From NCBI GenBank assembly GCA_037039925.1, contig JAXRKP010001066.1, positions 1-64,000 of the forward strand: a stretch of DNA of 64,000 nucleotides. Reading direction: 5' to 3'. A program made the translations under genes and the position numbers. Origin of the DNA: Doris montereyensis. Lineage: Eukaryota > Mollusca > Gastropoda > Nudibranchia > Dorididae. Shown here in pieces: positions 25,918 through 39,209 of this stretch; the first letter of the stretch is position 1; each line of letters starts with the position of its first letter. A model generated the notes under the pieces. It saw only the letters and a list, made by a program, of their open reading frames with translations, ran no database searches and was not told where the DNA came from.

Positions 25918-26563
25918 TCTACCTCTGATGCTGACTGATCTATGGTGGTCTTGTTTTTGATATTTCTACCTCCGATGATGACTGATCTATGGTGGTCTTG
26001 TTTTTGATATTTCTACCTCTGATGTTGACTGATCTATGGTGGTCTTGTTTTTGATATTTCTACCTCTGATGTTGACTGATCTATGGTGGTCTTGTTTTTG
26101 ATATTTCTTCCTCCGATGTTGACTGATCTATGGTGGTCTTGTTTTTGATATTTCTACCTCCGATGTTGACTGATCTATGGTGGTCTTGTTTTTGATATTT
26201 CTACCTCCGATGTTGACTGATCTATGGTTTGTCTTGTTTTTGATATTTCTACCTCTGATGTTGACTGATCTATGGTGGTCTTGTTTTTGATATTTCTACC
26301 TCCGATGTTGACTGATCTATGGTGGTCTTGTTTTTGATATTTCTACCTCTGATGTTGACTGATCTATGGTGGTCTTGTTTTTGATATTTCTACCTCCGAT
26401 GCTGACTGATCTATGGTGGTCTTGTTTTTGATATTTCTACCTCTGATGTTGACTGATCTATGGTGGTCTTGTTTTTGATATTTCTACCTCTGATGTTGAC
26501 TGATCTATGGTGGTCTTGTTTTGATATCTCTACCTCTGATGCTGACTGATCTATGGTGGTCTT
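25918..26563. repeat. 46-bp minisatellite derived from LINE RT sequence
   Basis: About 14 copies of a 46-bp unit with the core GACTGATCTATGGTGGTCTT. Read on the minus strand, each unit contains the codons for DHHRSVSIRGR, the RT segment just upstream of the FADD-like motif. It borders the LINE on one side and the 37-bp array on the other. Forty-six is not a multiple of three, so the array destroys the frame. Confidence 0.92.
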
Positions 26564-26828
26564 GAAGAGCTTCAGTCATGTTTTGCTCTAGGAATGTCTT
26601 GAAGAGCTTCAGTCATGTTTTGCTCTAGGAAGATGTTAAAGAACTTCAGTCATGTTTTGCTCTAGGAAGATGTTGAATAGCTTCAGTCATGTTTTGCTCT
26701 AGGAAGATGTTGAAGAGCTTCAGTCATGTTTTGCTCTAGGAAAATGTTGAAGAGCTTCAGTCATGTTTTGCTCTAGGAAGATGTTGAAGAGCTTCAGTCA
26801 TGTTTTGCTCTAGGAATGTCTTGAAGAG
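26561..26828. repeat. 37-bp minisatellite derived from LINE RT sequence
   Basis: About seven copies with the core CTTCAGTCATGTTTTGCTCT. On the minus strand each contains codons for FLEQNMTEALQ, the RT segment that directly precedes the one amplified in the neighbouring 46-bp array. Confidence 0.92.
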
Positions 26829-26999
26829 CGTAGGTGACTGAAGACATCATTGTCTGATACCTACTGATGTATGGAACCACTGCCCTTCAGCGCCTGGTAC
26901 CACTACTGCGCTACTGGCTTTTGCATTATGTAGTTGCTGGACGGTGTGGATCACCTTTTGTTCCATGTAACATTGTTTCATGGTTGCCCACAAAGCACT

Positions 27000-27440
<441 letters not shown>

Positions 27441-28084
27441 TTTAAAAAGTCCCTCAATCATTGATCATTACACTGCATAACATAAGTTTTTCCCATCAAA
27501 TTTTCTTGAAATATTAAAAGTTGAATCTTAAACAAACAGAAAAAAAACCAAAACACAGCAGCAAAACAAAACAAAAAAGAAAGAAAGGAATATACAGATA
27601 AAATGAAAAAAAATATGTAAAGATAAAAAAGAAAAAGAAATCCCAACAAAAAAAACACAAAAAAAAAGGGAGAAAAAAGATAGAGAAAAAATGTCCTTTA
27701 CAAATCCTACTCCATCCTTCCTATGGTGTGTAGGGGGCAAAAGGTGTTTTCAATGTGATTTTTCTTATCTTTCATTTTCTACAAAGTTCAAAACACCTGA
27801 CCGAATTGGAGAGTTAGGTGTAAGGTTCATATTATAGGATAATCTATCCTTCAGTCAATAAGAGTCGTGATAAAACCAGACAAACACCAGCCATATTCAT
27901 CCTCTGACCCCATTGTGGCGTGAAAATCTGACAATTTTAGTCAACATTATATACTTGACAGATACAAAAGAATTAGTTATTCTATAGAAATTTAAACAAA
28001 ATAACTAAATGTAAGGACAATAAAGAACTAACTAATCGTAAAAGATTTGTTCTGATATTCTCAAATACCTAAGCCTCAACCATT
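27441..28084. other. Unannotated spacer with A-rich tract
   Basis: A-rich sequence at about 27535-27690 followed by AT-rich sequence. No recognisable gene. Frames on the opposite strand are F/L-rich low complexity. Confidence 0.5.
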
Positions 28085-28516
28085 AACTGATTAAGAATGT
28101 GTCTTTCATACGATATCAATTTACACAAGATCTACGCCTCCACCACTAAGAATTTGTCTTTTATACAAGATTAACTTACACAAGATCTACGCCTCCACCA
28201 CTAAGAATTTGTCATTTATACAAGATTAACTTACACAAGATCTACGCCTCCACCACTAAGAATTTGTCTTTTATACAAGATTAACTTACACAAGATCTAC
28301 GCCTCCACCACCAAGAATTTGTCTTTTATACAAGATTAACTTACACAAGATCTACGCCTCCACCACCAAGAATTTGTCTTTTATACAAGATTAACTTACA
28401 CAAGATCTACGCCTCCACCACTAAGAATTTGTCTTTTATACAAGATTAACTTACACAAGATCTACGCCTCCACCACTAAGAATTTGTCTTTTATACAAGA
28501 TTAACTTACACAAACT
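28085..28516. repeat. 55-bp minisatellite, ~7-8 copies
   Basis: Units of 55 bp with cores CACAAGATCTACGCCTCCAC and AAGAATTTGTCTTTTATACA. They differ by only one or two bases in the centre. The first unit (28081-28130) is diverged, as expected for an array edge. Confidence 0.93.
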
Positions 28517-28985
28517 CAAGATTTATATTCTCTTCTTTTATTGCTTGTTTGTTTTTTTATCGTGGTTCTGTTTTTTAAAATGCTACGAAAATAGAAAAAC
28601 GACTAAATGGAACCACATAAAACAAAAAACACAATCCCTAAAATTCCCAAATGAAAGGACTGAAAGTTAAAATCTGTTAACAAAATACTCTGCTTTTCAG
28701 CTGTCGCAATGATCTAAGAAGACATATATAACATTTAAATAATCTTTTAGAGATGATTTAAGTTTTGATTGGCCAAGGTCCAATGTTCTTTCTTTTCCCC
28801 ATCACTAACCACTTGCATGGAAAAAGAAGAATGAGTAAAAATAATAATAACAACAGCAACAACAAAAATAACAACAGAAAAACAGTCACCCACATCAAGC
28901 CGTGGAAGCTCACAGTGCCTGTCACATCCTCCAATGTTCGAGTAACAAGGTTTTTGTCTTCTTTCATTGAGTGACAAAAATGTCA
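28517..28985. other. Spacer with possible small minus-strand exon
   Basis: Sequence between arrays with an AAC/AAT-rich patch at 28838-28880. Apart from the weak exon candidate at 28890-28960, nothing recognisable. Confidence 0.4.
28890..28960 (-). CDS. Possible small Cys-containing exon of the furin-like gene
   Basis: This 71-nt minus-strand segment has a possible acceptor (TTTTTGTCACTC, then AATGAAAG) and a G|GTGACT donor. It would start in phase 2 and end in phase 1, precisely the phases needed to connect the 42574-42392 exon with the final exon. It encodes RQKPCYSNIGGCDRHCELPR. The Cys spacing is not a clean furin repeat, the acceptor is weak and the phase match could be chance. Confidence 0.22.
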
Positions 28986-28999
28986 ATTTGTGGTCAAAT

Positions 29000-30260
29000 A
29001 ATCAAAACCAGCCGGTTCTTTGATTAAACAACATTTGTGGAAAAATGGACTACACCAAAAAGCTCTTTGACTGAATAATATGGTTCTTTGACTGAGCAAC
29101 ATTTGTCGAAAAGTGGTCAAAACCAGATGGTTCTGTGACTAAGTAACATTTTGTGGTAAATATAATAAAAACCAAGATGGTTCTTTGGCTGAGTAACATT
29201 TTGTGGTAAATTAATAAAAACCAAGATGGTTCTTTGACTGAGTAACATAAAAACCAAGATGGTTCTTTTGTAACATTATGGTAAATTAATAAAAACCAAG
29301 ATGGTTCTTTGACTGAGTAACATTATGTGGTAAATTAATAAAAACCAAGATGGTTCTTTGACTGAGTAACATTTTGTGGTAAATTAATAAAAACCAAGAT
29401 GGTTCTTTGACTGAGTAACATTTTGTGGTAAATTAATAAAAACCAAGATGGTTCTTTGACTTAACATTTTGACAAGATGGTTCTTTGACTGAGTAACATT
29501 TTGTGGTAAATTAATACAAACCAAGATGGTTCTTTGACTGAGTAACATTTTGTGGTAAATTAATAAAAACCAAGATGGTTCTTTGACTGAGTAACATTTT
29601 GTGGTAAATTAATAAAAACCAAGATGGTTCTTTGACTGAGTAACATTTTGTGGTAAATTAATAAAAACCAAGATGGTTCTTTGACTGAGTAACATAAAAC
29701 CAAGATGGTTCTTTGTGGTAAATTAATAAAAACCAAGATGGTTCTTTGACTGAGTAACATTTTGTGGTAAATTAATACAAACCAAGATGGTTCTTTGACT
29801 GAGTAACATTTTGTGGTAAATTAATAAAAACCAAGATGGTTCTTTGACTGAGTAACATTTTGTGGTAAATTAATACAAACCAAGATGGTTCTTTGACTGA
29901 GTAACATTTTGTGGTAAATTAATAAAAACCAAGGTGTTCTTTGACTGAGTAACATTTTGTGGTAAATTAATACAAACCAAGATGGTTCTTTGACTGAGTA
30001 ACATTAGTGGCAAAGCGGTCAGAAGCAGATGTTATTTTTGACTGAGTAATATGTATGGCAAAGTGGTAAAAACCAGACGTTATTTTTGACTGAGTATATA
30101 TTTGTAGTAAAGTAGTCAATGCCAGATAGTTCTTTGACTAACACTTGTGATCAGATGGTCAAAACCGGAGGGTTTTTGACAGAGCAACAATTGTGATAAA
30201 GTGGTCAAAATCTAACATTTGTTTGACTGAGTAACACCTGTGTTAAAGTGGTTAAAATGA
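29000..30260. repeat. 49-bp minisatellite, ~1.25 kb
   Basis: About 24 units with cores CCAAGATGGTTCTTTGACTG and AGTAACATTTTGTGGTAAAT. Central units (29.3-30.0 kb) are nearly identical. Units at both edges (before 29160 and after 30000) are diverged, for example GGTCAAAACCAGA variants. Confidence 0.95.
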
Positions 30261-30944
30261 GATGGTTTACCGACAGGCATTACATAAGGTGACTGAGATG
30301 TCCAACAATGGGAGATGTTCTTACAATGGTATGGATGGGGAAAGAATATCATGGTAAGGATGGCAACCAAGTTGAAGTTGAATGAAGAAAATAAACGGGA
30401 TAGTGTAATATCTGAGGGGGAAAGCTTGTTGAAGACTGGGAATATACATTATAAAAATCTAGATGAGACTCTGCAAGTCAGTTCATCCAATTTGTCCTTT
30501 GTTTTTCTCTGCTTAGTATTAGAATCAACCTAATGTTTATAAAGTACAGTCAAACTAGACAGAATAAAAAAAGAAAGTCTCTCTGCGAGTAAGCATATGA
30601 CTTATTGACTAAGTTAATGTTCTCACATGAATGCGGCACATATGTGATTAACAAACGGAAATAAATAACAAATCAAACGGAAATAAACTAGTTGCAAGAG
30701 TACTAAAATAGTGTCTGTTTCAGAGATCGTCTAATTGGACAAAATAGTAACTCACTGATCTGCAAACTATTTCTTCAAAATCAAAGGCACAATAAATTGA
30801 CTTCAATATCTCATTCACATAACAGAAACGCAAAGAAAATACCAACGGAGGAATGCAAACAAAAGCACATAACAAGCAACGGCAAAAAAGGCACAAATTA
30901 CAATAAATGGGGATATGGATATCATGGTGCAGAAAAAAAAAAAA
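30261..30944. other. Unannotated spacer
   Basis: Mixed sequence ending in a short poly-A run (30933-30944). No gene recognised. Confidence 0.5.
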
Positions 30945-31435
30945 GATGTTTGTCTTATACAAATATAGAGACGCCATGTTTGTCTTATAGAAATACAGAG
31001 ACGCCATGTTTGTCTTATAGAAATACAGAGACGCCATGTTTGTCTTATAGAAATACAGAGACCCCATGTTTGTCTTATACAAATATAGAGACACCATGTT
31101 TGTCTTATAGAAATACAGAGACGCCATGTTTGTCTTATAGAAATACAGAGACGTCATGTTTGTCTTATAGAAATATAGAGACGTCATGTTTGTCTTATAG
31201 AAATACAGAGACGTCATGTTTGTCTTATAGAAATATAGAGACGTCATGTCTGTCTTATAGAAATATAGAGACGTCATGTTTGTCTGATAGAAATATAGAG
31301 ACGCCATGTCTGTCTTATAGAAATACAGAGACGCCATGTTTGTCTTATAGAAAAATAGAGACGCCATTTTTGTCTTACAGAAACATAGAGACGCCATGTT
31401 TGTCTTATACATATATAGATATACGGAGATGCCAT
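30945..31435. repeat. 30-bp array, first subfamily
   Basis: About 16 units of exactly 30 bp with the core GAGACGCCATGTTTGTCTTA. The three-fold period gives spurious frames on both strands. It grades into the next, related subfamily near 31430. Confidence 0.95.
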
Positions 31436-32377
31436 GTTTGTCCTACATATATATAGTGATGCCATATTTGTCCTCTAGAGATATAGTGATGCCATATTTA
31501 TTTTTTAGATGTAAAGTAATGCCATATTTATCTTCTAAACGTATAGTAATGCCATATTTATCTTCTAGATGTATAGAGATGCCATATTAATCTTCTAGAT
31601 CTTTAGAGATGCCATATTTATATTCTAGATGTATAGCAATGCGATATATCTTCTAGATGTATAGAGATGCCATATTTATCTTCTAGATGTATAGTAATGC
31701 CATATTTATCTTCTAGATGTATAGTAATGCCATATTTATCCTCTAGATGTATAGAGATGCCATATTTATCTTCTAGATGTATAGTAATGCCATATTTATC
31801 TTCTAGATGTATAGTAATGCCATATTTATCTTCTAGATGTATAGTAATGCCATATTTATCTTCTAGAGATAAAGTAATGCCATATATATCTTCTAGATGT
31901 ACAGTAATGCCATTTTAACTTCTAGATGTATAGTAATGCCATACTTATCTTCTAGATGTATACTAATGCCACATTTATCTTCTAGATGTATAGTAATGCC
32001 ATATTTATCTTCTAGATGTATAGTAAAGCCATATTTATCTTTTAGATGTATAGTAATGCCACATTTATCTTCTAGATGTATAGTAATGCCATATTTATCT
32101 TCTAGATGTATAGTAATGCCATATTTATCTTCTAGATGTATAAAGATGCCATATTTATCTTCTAGATGTATAGTAATGCCATATTTATCTTCTAGATGTA
32201 TAGTAATGCCATATTTATCTTCTAGATATATAGTTATGCCATATTTATCTTCTAGGTGTATAGTAAAGCCATATTTATCTTCTAGATATATAGTTATGCC
32301 ATATTTATCTTCTCGATGTATAGAAATGCCATATTTATCTTCTAGATGTATAGAGATGCCATATTTATCTTCTAGAT

Positions 32378-32822
32378 CAGTGTTCCTCAACTACTTTCAG
32401 TTAGCGACCCGATTTCGAAATTTTTACCTTACCGCGACCCCCCAACCCTCACAGAATCTCCCCCCCCCCCCAACTTTCCTCCACCCCCCCACACACACCC
32501 ACACTGGTAAAATCGTCCCATCCAACCCCAATTTTCCACAACATGTCCGCATAAAAACTGCACTGATTCAAAATTATAATTATGCACATTCAGAGATAAC
32601 ACATGTATTCGATAGCCAAGATGTGGAAGTAACTGATGTAATACATGTTTTATGAATAAGTCTACAGAGATTACCGTAACATATTAAAACTAATTGCGAA
32701 ATTACATGTATATCGTATTGAAATATGGACCAATAAATCAAAATTTCTAGGACCTTCGTGACCCCTCTGAAACGCGTTCGCGACGCCCCTGGGGGTCGTG
32801 ACCAACCTGTTGAGGAACACTG
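32378..32822. mobile_element. hAT-type MITE with 8-bp target duplication
   Basis: The element begins CAGTGTTCCTCAAC and ends GTTGAGGAACACTG, an inverted repeat. Next come subterminal GCGACCC / GGGGTCGTGACC motifs typical of non-autonomous hAT elements in animals. It is flanked on both sides by TTCTAGAT (32370-32377 and 32823-32830), a perfect 8-bp duplication of the host 30-bp unit. It is 445 bp and has no transposase, so it must have been mobilised in trans. Confidence 0.95.
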
Positions 32823-35800
32823 TTCTAGATGTATAATAATGCCATATTTATGTTCTAGATGTAGAGTAATGTCATATTTATCTTCTAGATGTATAGTAAT
32901 GCCATATTTATCTTCTAGATGTATAGTAATGCCATATTTATCTTCTAAATATATAGAGATGCCATATTTATCTTCTAGATGTATAGTAATGCCATATTTA
33001 CAATCTAAATCTATAGTAATGCCATATTTATCTCCTAGATGTATAGTAATGCCATATTTATTTTCTAAATGTATACTAATACCATATTTATTTTCTAAAT
33101 GTATACTAATACCATATTTATCTTCTAGATGTATAGTAATACCATATTTATCTTCTAGATGTAGAGTAATGCCATATTTATCTTCCAGATGTATAGTAAC
33201 GCCATATTTATCTTCTAGATGTATAGTAATGCCATGTTTGTCTTCTAGTTGTATAGAGATGTCATATTATCTTCTAGATGTATAGAGATGCCATGTTTGT
33301 CTTCCAGATGTATAATAATGCCATATTTATCTTCTAGATGTATAAAGATGCAATATTTATCTTCTAGATCTATAGAGATGCCATATTTATCTTCTAGAAG
33401 TATAGTAATGCCATATTTATCTTCTAAATGTATAGTAATGCCATATTTATCTTCTAGATGTATAGTAATGCCATATTTATCTTCTAGATGTACACTAATG
33501 CCATATTTAACTTCTAGATATATAGAGATGCTATATTTAACTTCTAGATATATAGTGATGCCATATTTATCTTCTAGATATATAGTGATGCCATATTTAT
33601 CTTCCAGAATGTATAGTAATACCATATTTGTCTTCTAGATGTATAGAGATGCCATATTTATCTTCAAGATGTATAGTAATGCCATATTTATCTTCCAGAT
33701 GTATAGTAATGCCATATCTATCTTCTAGATATATAGTGATGCCATATTTGTCCTACAGATATATAGACATGCCATGTTTATCTTCTAGATGTACACAGAC
33801 GCCATGTTTGTTCTATAGATATATAGAGATGCCATATTTGTCTTCTAGATATATAGAGATGCCATATTTGTCTTATAGATATATACAGATGCCATGTTTG
33901 TTCTATAGATATATAGAGATGCCATATTTGTCTTATAGATATATAGAGACGCCATGTTTGTCTTCTAGATGTACAGAGATGACATGTTTGTTCCATAGAT
34001 ATATGGAGATGCTATGTTTGTCCAACATATATATAGTGATGCCATATTTGTCCTACAGATATAGAGTGATGCCATACTTGTCTTCTAGATATATAGTGAT
34101 GCCATGTTTATCTTCTAGACGTATACAGATACCATATTTGTTCTATAGATATATAGAGATGCCATATTTGTCTTATAGATATATAGAGATGCCATATTTG
34201 TCTTCTAGATGTACAGAGATGCCATGTTTGTCCTATAAATATATAGTGATGCCATATTTGTCTTCTAGATATATAGTGATGCCATATTTATCTTCTAGAT
34301 ATATAGTAATGCCATATTTATCTTCTGAATGTATCGAGATGCCATATTTATCTTCTAGATGTATAAAGATGCCATATTTCTCTTCTAGATGTACAGTAAT
34401 GCAATATTTATCTTCTAAATTATAGTAATGCAATATTTATCTTCTAGATATATAGTAATGCCATATTTATCTTCTAGATGTATAGTAATGCCATATTTAT
34501 CTTCTAGATATATAGTGACGCCATATTTATCTTCTAGATGTATAGTAATGCCATATTTATCTTCTAGATGTATAGTAATGCCATATTTATCTTTTAAAGA
34601 TCAAATAATGCCATATTTATCTTCTAGATGTATAGTAATGCCATATTTAACTTCTAGATATATAGTGATGCCATATTTATCTTCTAGATGTATAGTAATG
34701 CCATATTTGTCTTCTAGATGTATAGAGATGCCATATTCATCTTCTAGATGTATAGTAATGCCATATTTATATTCTAGATATATAGTGATGTCATATTTGT
34801 CCTACAGATATATAGAGATGCCATGTTTATCTTCTAGATGTATACAGACGCCATGTTTGTTCTATAGATATATAGAGATGCCATATTTGTCTTATAGATA
34901 TATAGAGACGCCATGTTTGTCTTCTAGATGTACAGAGATGCCATGTTTGTTCTATAGATATACGGAGATGCCATGTTTGTCCTACATATATATAGTGATG
35001 CCATATTTGTCCTACAGATATAGAGTGATGCCATACTTGTCTTCTAAATATATAGTGATGCCATGTTTATCTTCTAGACGTATACAGATACCATGTTTGT
35101 TCTATAGATATATAGAGATGCCATATTTGTCTTATAGATATATAGAGACGCCATATTTGTCTTCTAGATGTGCAGAGATGCCATGTTTGTCCTATAAATA
35201 TATAGTGATGCTATATTTGTCTTCTAGATATATAGTGATGCCATATTAATCTTTTAGATATATAGTAATGCCATATTTATCTTCTAAATGTATAGAGATG
35301 CCATATTTATCTTCTAGATGTATAAAGATGCCATATTTATCTTCTAGATGTATAGTAATGCCATATTTATCTTCTAGATGTATAGTAATGCCATATTTAT
35401 CTTCTAGATTATAGTAATGCCATATTTATCTTCTAAATGTATAGTAATGCCATATTTATCTTCTAAATATATAGTGATGCCATATTTATCTTCTAAATAT
35501 TTAGTAATGCCATATTTATCTTCTAGATGTATAGTAATTACATATTTATCATCTAGATGCATAATAATGCCATATTTATCTTCTAGAGATATAGTAATAC
35601 CATATTTATCTTCTAGATGTATAGTAATGCCATATTTAACTTCTAGATATATAGTGATGCCATATTTATCTTCTAGATATATAGTGATGCCATATTTATC
35701 TTATAGGTGTATAGTAATGCCATATTTGTCTTCTAGATGTATAGAGATGCCATATTTATCTTCAAGATGTATAGTAATGCCATATTTATCTTCTAGATAT

Positions 35801-38335
35801 ATAGTGATGCCATATTTGTCCTACAGATATAAAGAGATGCCATGTTTATCTTCTAGATGTATACAGACGCCATGTTTGTTCTATAGATATATAGAGATGC
35901 CATATTTGTCTTCTAGATATATAAAGATGCCATATTTGTCTTATAGATATATAGATGCCATACTTGTCTTATAGATATACAGAGATGCCATATTTGTCTT
36001 CTAGATGTATAGAGATGCCATATGTGTCTTCTAGATGTATAGAGATGCCATGTTTGTCTTCTAGATGTATAGAGATGCGATATTTGTCTTCTAGATATAT
36101 AGAGATGCCATGTTTGTCTCCTAGATCTATAGAGATGCCATGTTTGTCATATAAATATATAGAAATGACATATTTGTCTTCTAGATGTATAGAGATGCCA
36201 TGTTTGTCGTATAGATATACAGAGATGCCATGTTTGTCGTATAGATATATAGAGATGCCATGTTTGTCTTCTACATGTATAGAGATGTCATGTTTGTGCT
36301 ATCGATATATAGAGATGCCATATTTGTCTTCTAGTTGTATAGAGATGCCATGTTTGTCTTATAGATATAAACAGATGTATATTTGTCTTCTAGACATATA
36401 GAGATGTCATGTTTGTCTTCTAGAGATGTATAGAGATGCCATGTTTGTCTTCTAGATGTCTAGATTTGTCTTCTAGATGTATAGAGATGCCATGTTTGTC
36501 TTCTAGATGTATAGATGCGATATTTGTCTTCTAGATATATAGAGATGCCATATTTGTCTTCTAGATGTATAAAGATGCCATGTTTGTCTTCTAGATGTAT
36601 AGATATGCCATGTTTGCCTTCTAGATGTATAGAGATGCCATATTTGTCTTCTAGATGTACAGATATGCCATATTTGTCTTCTAGATGTATAGAGATGCCA
36701 TGTTTGTCTTCTAGATGTATAGAGATGCCATGTTTGTCTCATAGATATATAAAGATGCCATATTTGTCTTCTAGATGTATAGAGATGCCATGTTTGTCCT
36801 ATAGATATATAGTGATGCATTATTTATCTTCTAGACATATAGAGATGTCATGTTTGTCCCAGAAATATAAAGTGATGCCATGTTTGTCATATAAATATTT
36901 ATACATATGTCATGTTTGTCTTATAGATATATAGAGAGCTCATGTTTGTCCTATAGATATATAGTATATTTTTAATGCCATGTTTGTCTTATAGATACAT
37001 ATAAATGCCATGTTTGTCTTATAGATATATAGAGATGTCATGCCTGTTTATAAATATATAGGGATGCCGTGTTTGTCCTATTGCTATATAAAGATTTTAT
37101 ACTTGTCTTATAGATATATAGAGATGCCATGTTTGTCTTATAGATTTATATAGATGCCATGTTTGTCTTATAGATACATAGAGATGCCATGTTTGTCTTA
37201 TAGATGTATAGAGATGCCATGTTTGTCTTATAGATACATAGAGATGCGATGTTTGTCTTATAGATGTATAGAGATGCCATGTTTGTCTTATAGATATATA
37301 GAGATGTCATGCCTGTTTATAAATATATAGGGATGCCGTGTTTGTCCTATTGCTATATAAAGATTTTATACTTGTCTTATAGATATATAGAGATGCCATG
37401 TTTGTCTTATAGATTTATAGAGATGCCATGTTTGTCTTATAGATACATAGAGATGCCATGTTTGTCTTATAGATGTATAGAGATGCCATGTTTGTCTTAT
37501 AGATACATAGAGATGCGATGTTTGTCTTATAGATGTATAGAGATGCCATGTTTGTCTTATAGATGTACAGAGATACCATGTTTGTCCTATAAATATATAG
37601 AGATGCCATATTTGTCTTATAGATATATAGAGATGCCATATTCGTCTTATAGATATATAGAGATGCCGTGTTTGTCTTATAGATATATAGAGACGCCATA
37701 TTTGTCTTATAGATATATAGAGATGCCATGTTTGTCTTATAGATATATAGACATGCCATATTTGTCTTATAGATATATAGAGATGCCGTGTTTGTCTTAT
37801 AGATATATTGAGATGCCATGTTTGTCTTATAGATATATAGAGATGCTGTGTTTGTCTTATAGATATATAGAGATGCCGTGTTTGTCTTATAGATATATTG
37901 AGATGCCATGTTTGTCTTATAGATATATAGACATGCCATATTTGTCTTATAGATATATAGACATGCCATGTTTGTCTTATAGATATATAGAGATGCCATG
38001 TTTGTCTTATAGATATATAGAGATGCTGTGTTTGTCTTATAGATATATAGAGATGCCATGTTTGTCTTATAGATATATAGTGATGCCATGTTTATATTAT
38101 ACATATATAGAGATGTCATGTTTGTCTTATACATATAGAGAGGAGCCATGCTTGTCCTATAGATATATGCAGATGTCATGTCTGTCTGATAGATATATAG
38201 AAATGCCAAGTTTGTCTTATATATATAGAGATGTCATGGTTGTCCTATAGTTATATAGAGATGTCATGTTTGTCTTATAAAAATATAAAGATGCCATATT
38301 TGCTCTATAGATATAATGAGATGTCGTATTTGTTT

Positions 38336-38339
<4 letters not shown>

Positions 38340-38432
<93 letters not shown>
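38340..38432. repeat. (AT)n microsatellite inside the 30-bp array
   Basis: Pure AT dinucleotide run with 30-bp-family units directly on both sides. The host unit already contains ATAGATATATAG, a likely seed for slippage. Confidence 0.95.
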
Positions 38433-38433
<1 letters not shown>

Positions 38434-38798
38434 TATATATATATAGATGCCCTGTTTGTTCTATAGATATATATAGGTGGCATGTTTGTTCTATAGATAT
38501 ACGGAGATGCCACATTTGCCATAGATATATAACAATATCATGTTTGTCTTATAGATATATATACATGTCATGTTTGTCTTATGAATATTTAGAGATGACA
38601 TAGTTGTTCTATAGATATTTATAGAGATGTCCTGTTTGTCCTCGAGATATATGTGGCGATGCCGTGTTTGTCCTATAGATACATAGAGATACCATGTTTG
38701 CTCTATATACATATGATGTAGCCATGTTTGTGTTATAGATACATAGAGATCCCCTGTTTGTCTTAGAGATATATATATATGGTGATGCCGTGTTTGTG

Positions 38799-38907
38799 TT
38801 CTCTCTCTCTCTCTCTCTCTTTCTATCTCTCTCCCTCCCTCCCTCCCTCCCTCCCTCCCTCCCTCCCTCCCTCCCTCCCTCTCTCTCTCTCTCTCTCTCT
38901 CTATATA

Positions 38908-38969
<62 letters not shown>

Positions 38970-38991
38970 TAAATATATATGATGATATATA

Positions 38992-39072
<81 letters not shown>

Positions 39073-39125
39073 TATTGATGCCATATTTGTCCTACATATA
39101 TATATATATAGAGAAGCCATGTTTG

Positions 39126-39209
<84 letters not shown>
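38799..39209. repeat. Compound CT, CTCC and AT microsatellites inside the 30-bp array
   Basis: CT dinucleotides at about 38799-38830, (CCCT)n at about 38831-38880, CT again, then AT runs at about 38905-38967, 38997-39065 and 39127-39207, separated by recognisable 30-bp-family remnants (GCCATGTTTGTC, GCCATATTTGTCC). Confidence 0.93.

Larger units (their letters stand above)
25340..26990 (-). mobile_element. Family-2 LINE fragment with two internal tandem expansions
   Basis: On the minus strand, 26990-26829 reads like the RT fingers/palm: VVPGAEGQWFHTSVGIRQ, then SPTLFKTFLEQNMTEALQ. After the two arrays, 25960 downward reads DHHRSVSIRGRTIKNLRFTD, then FKYMGSIISEDGSRTELISR and AAQTTSAMAKLMVIWKDKNI, and in another frame ITNEEVTRAIQQAAGQYQHL. 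These are typical successive motifs of a widespread invertebrate LINE RT. The catalytic FADD is mutated to FTDN and frameshifts occur, so it is inactive. Confidence 0.85.

Noticed and set aside
27458..27740. F/L-rich minus frames that look like transmembrane proteins
   Set aside because: They come from an A-rich (on +) tract. The hydrophobicity is due to poly-T codons and there is no supporting context.
28747..28986. Separate small secreted/membrane protein gene on the minus strand
   Set aside because: The hydrophobic half derives from an AAC/AAT microsatellite. Only the short Cys-containing part was kept as a weak exon candidate.
37309..38250. 313-codon frame made of [14 protein letters not shown] decapeptides and its minus counterpart
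   Set aside because: The 30-bp period equals ten codons, so frames stay open by chance. Neighbouring blocks break it with indels, and there is no start context or domain.
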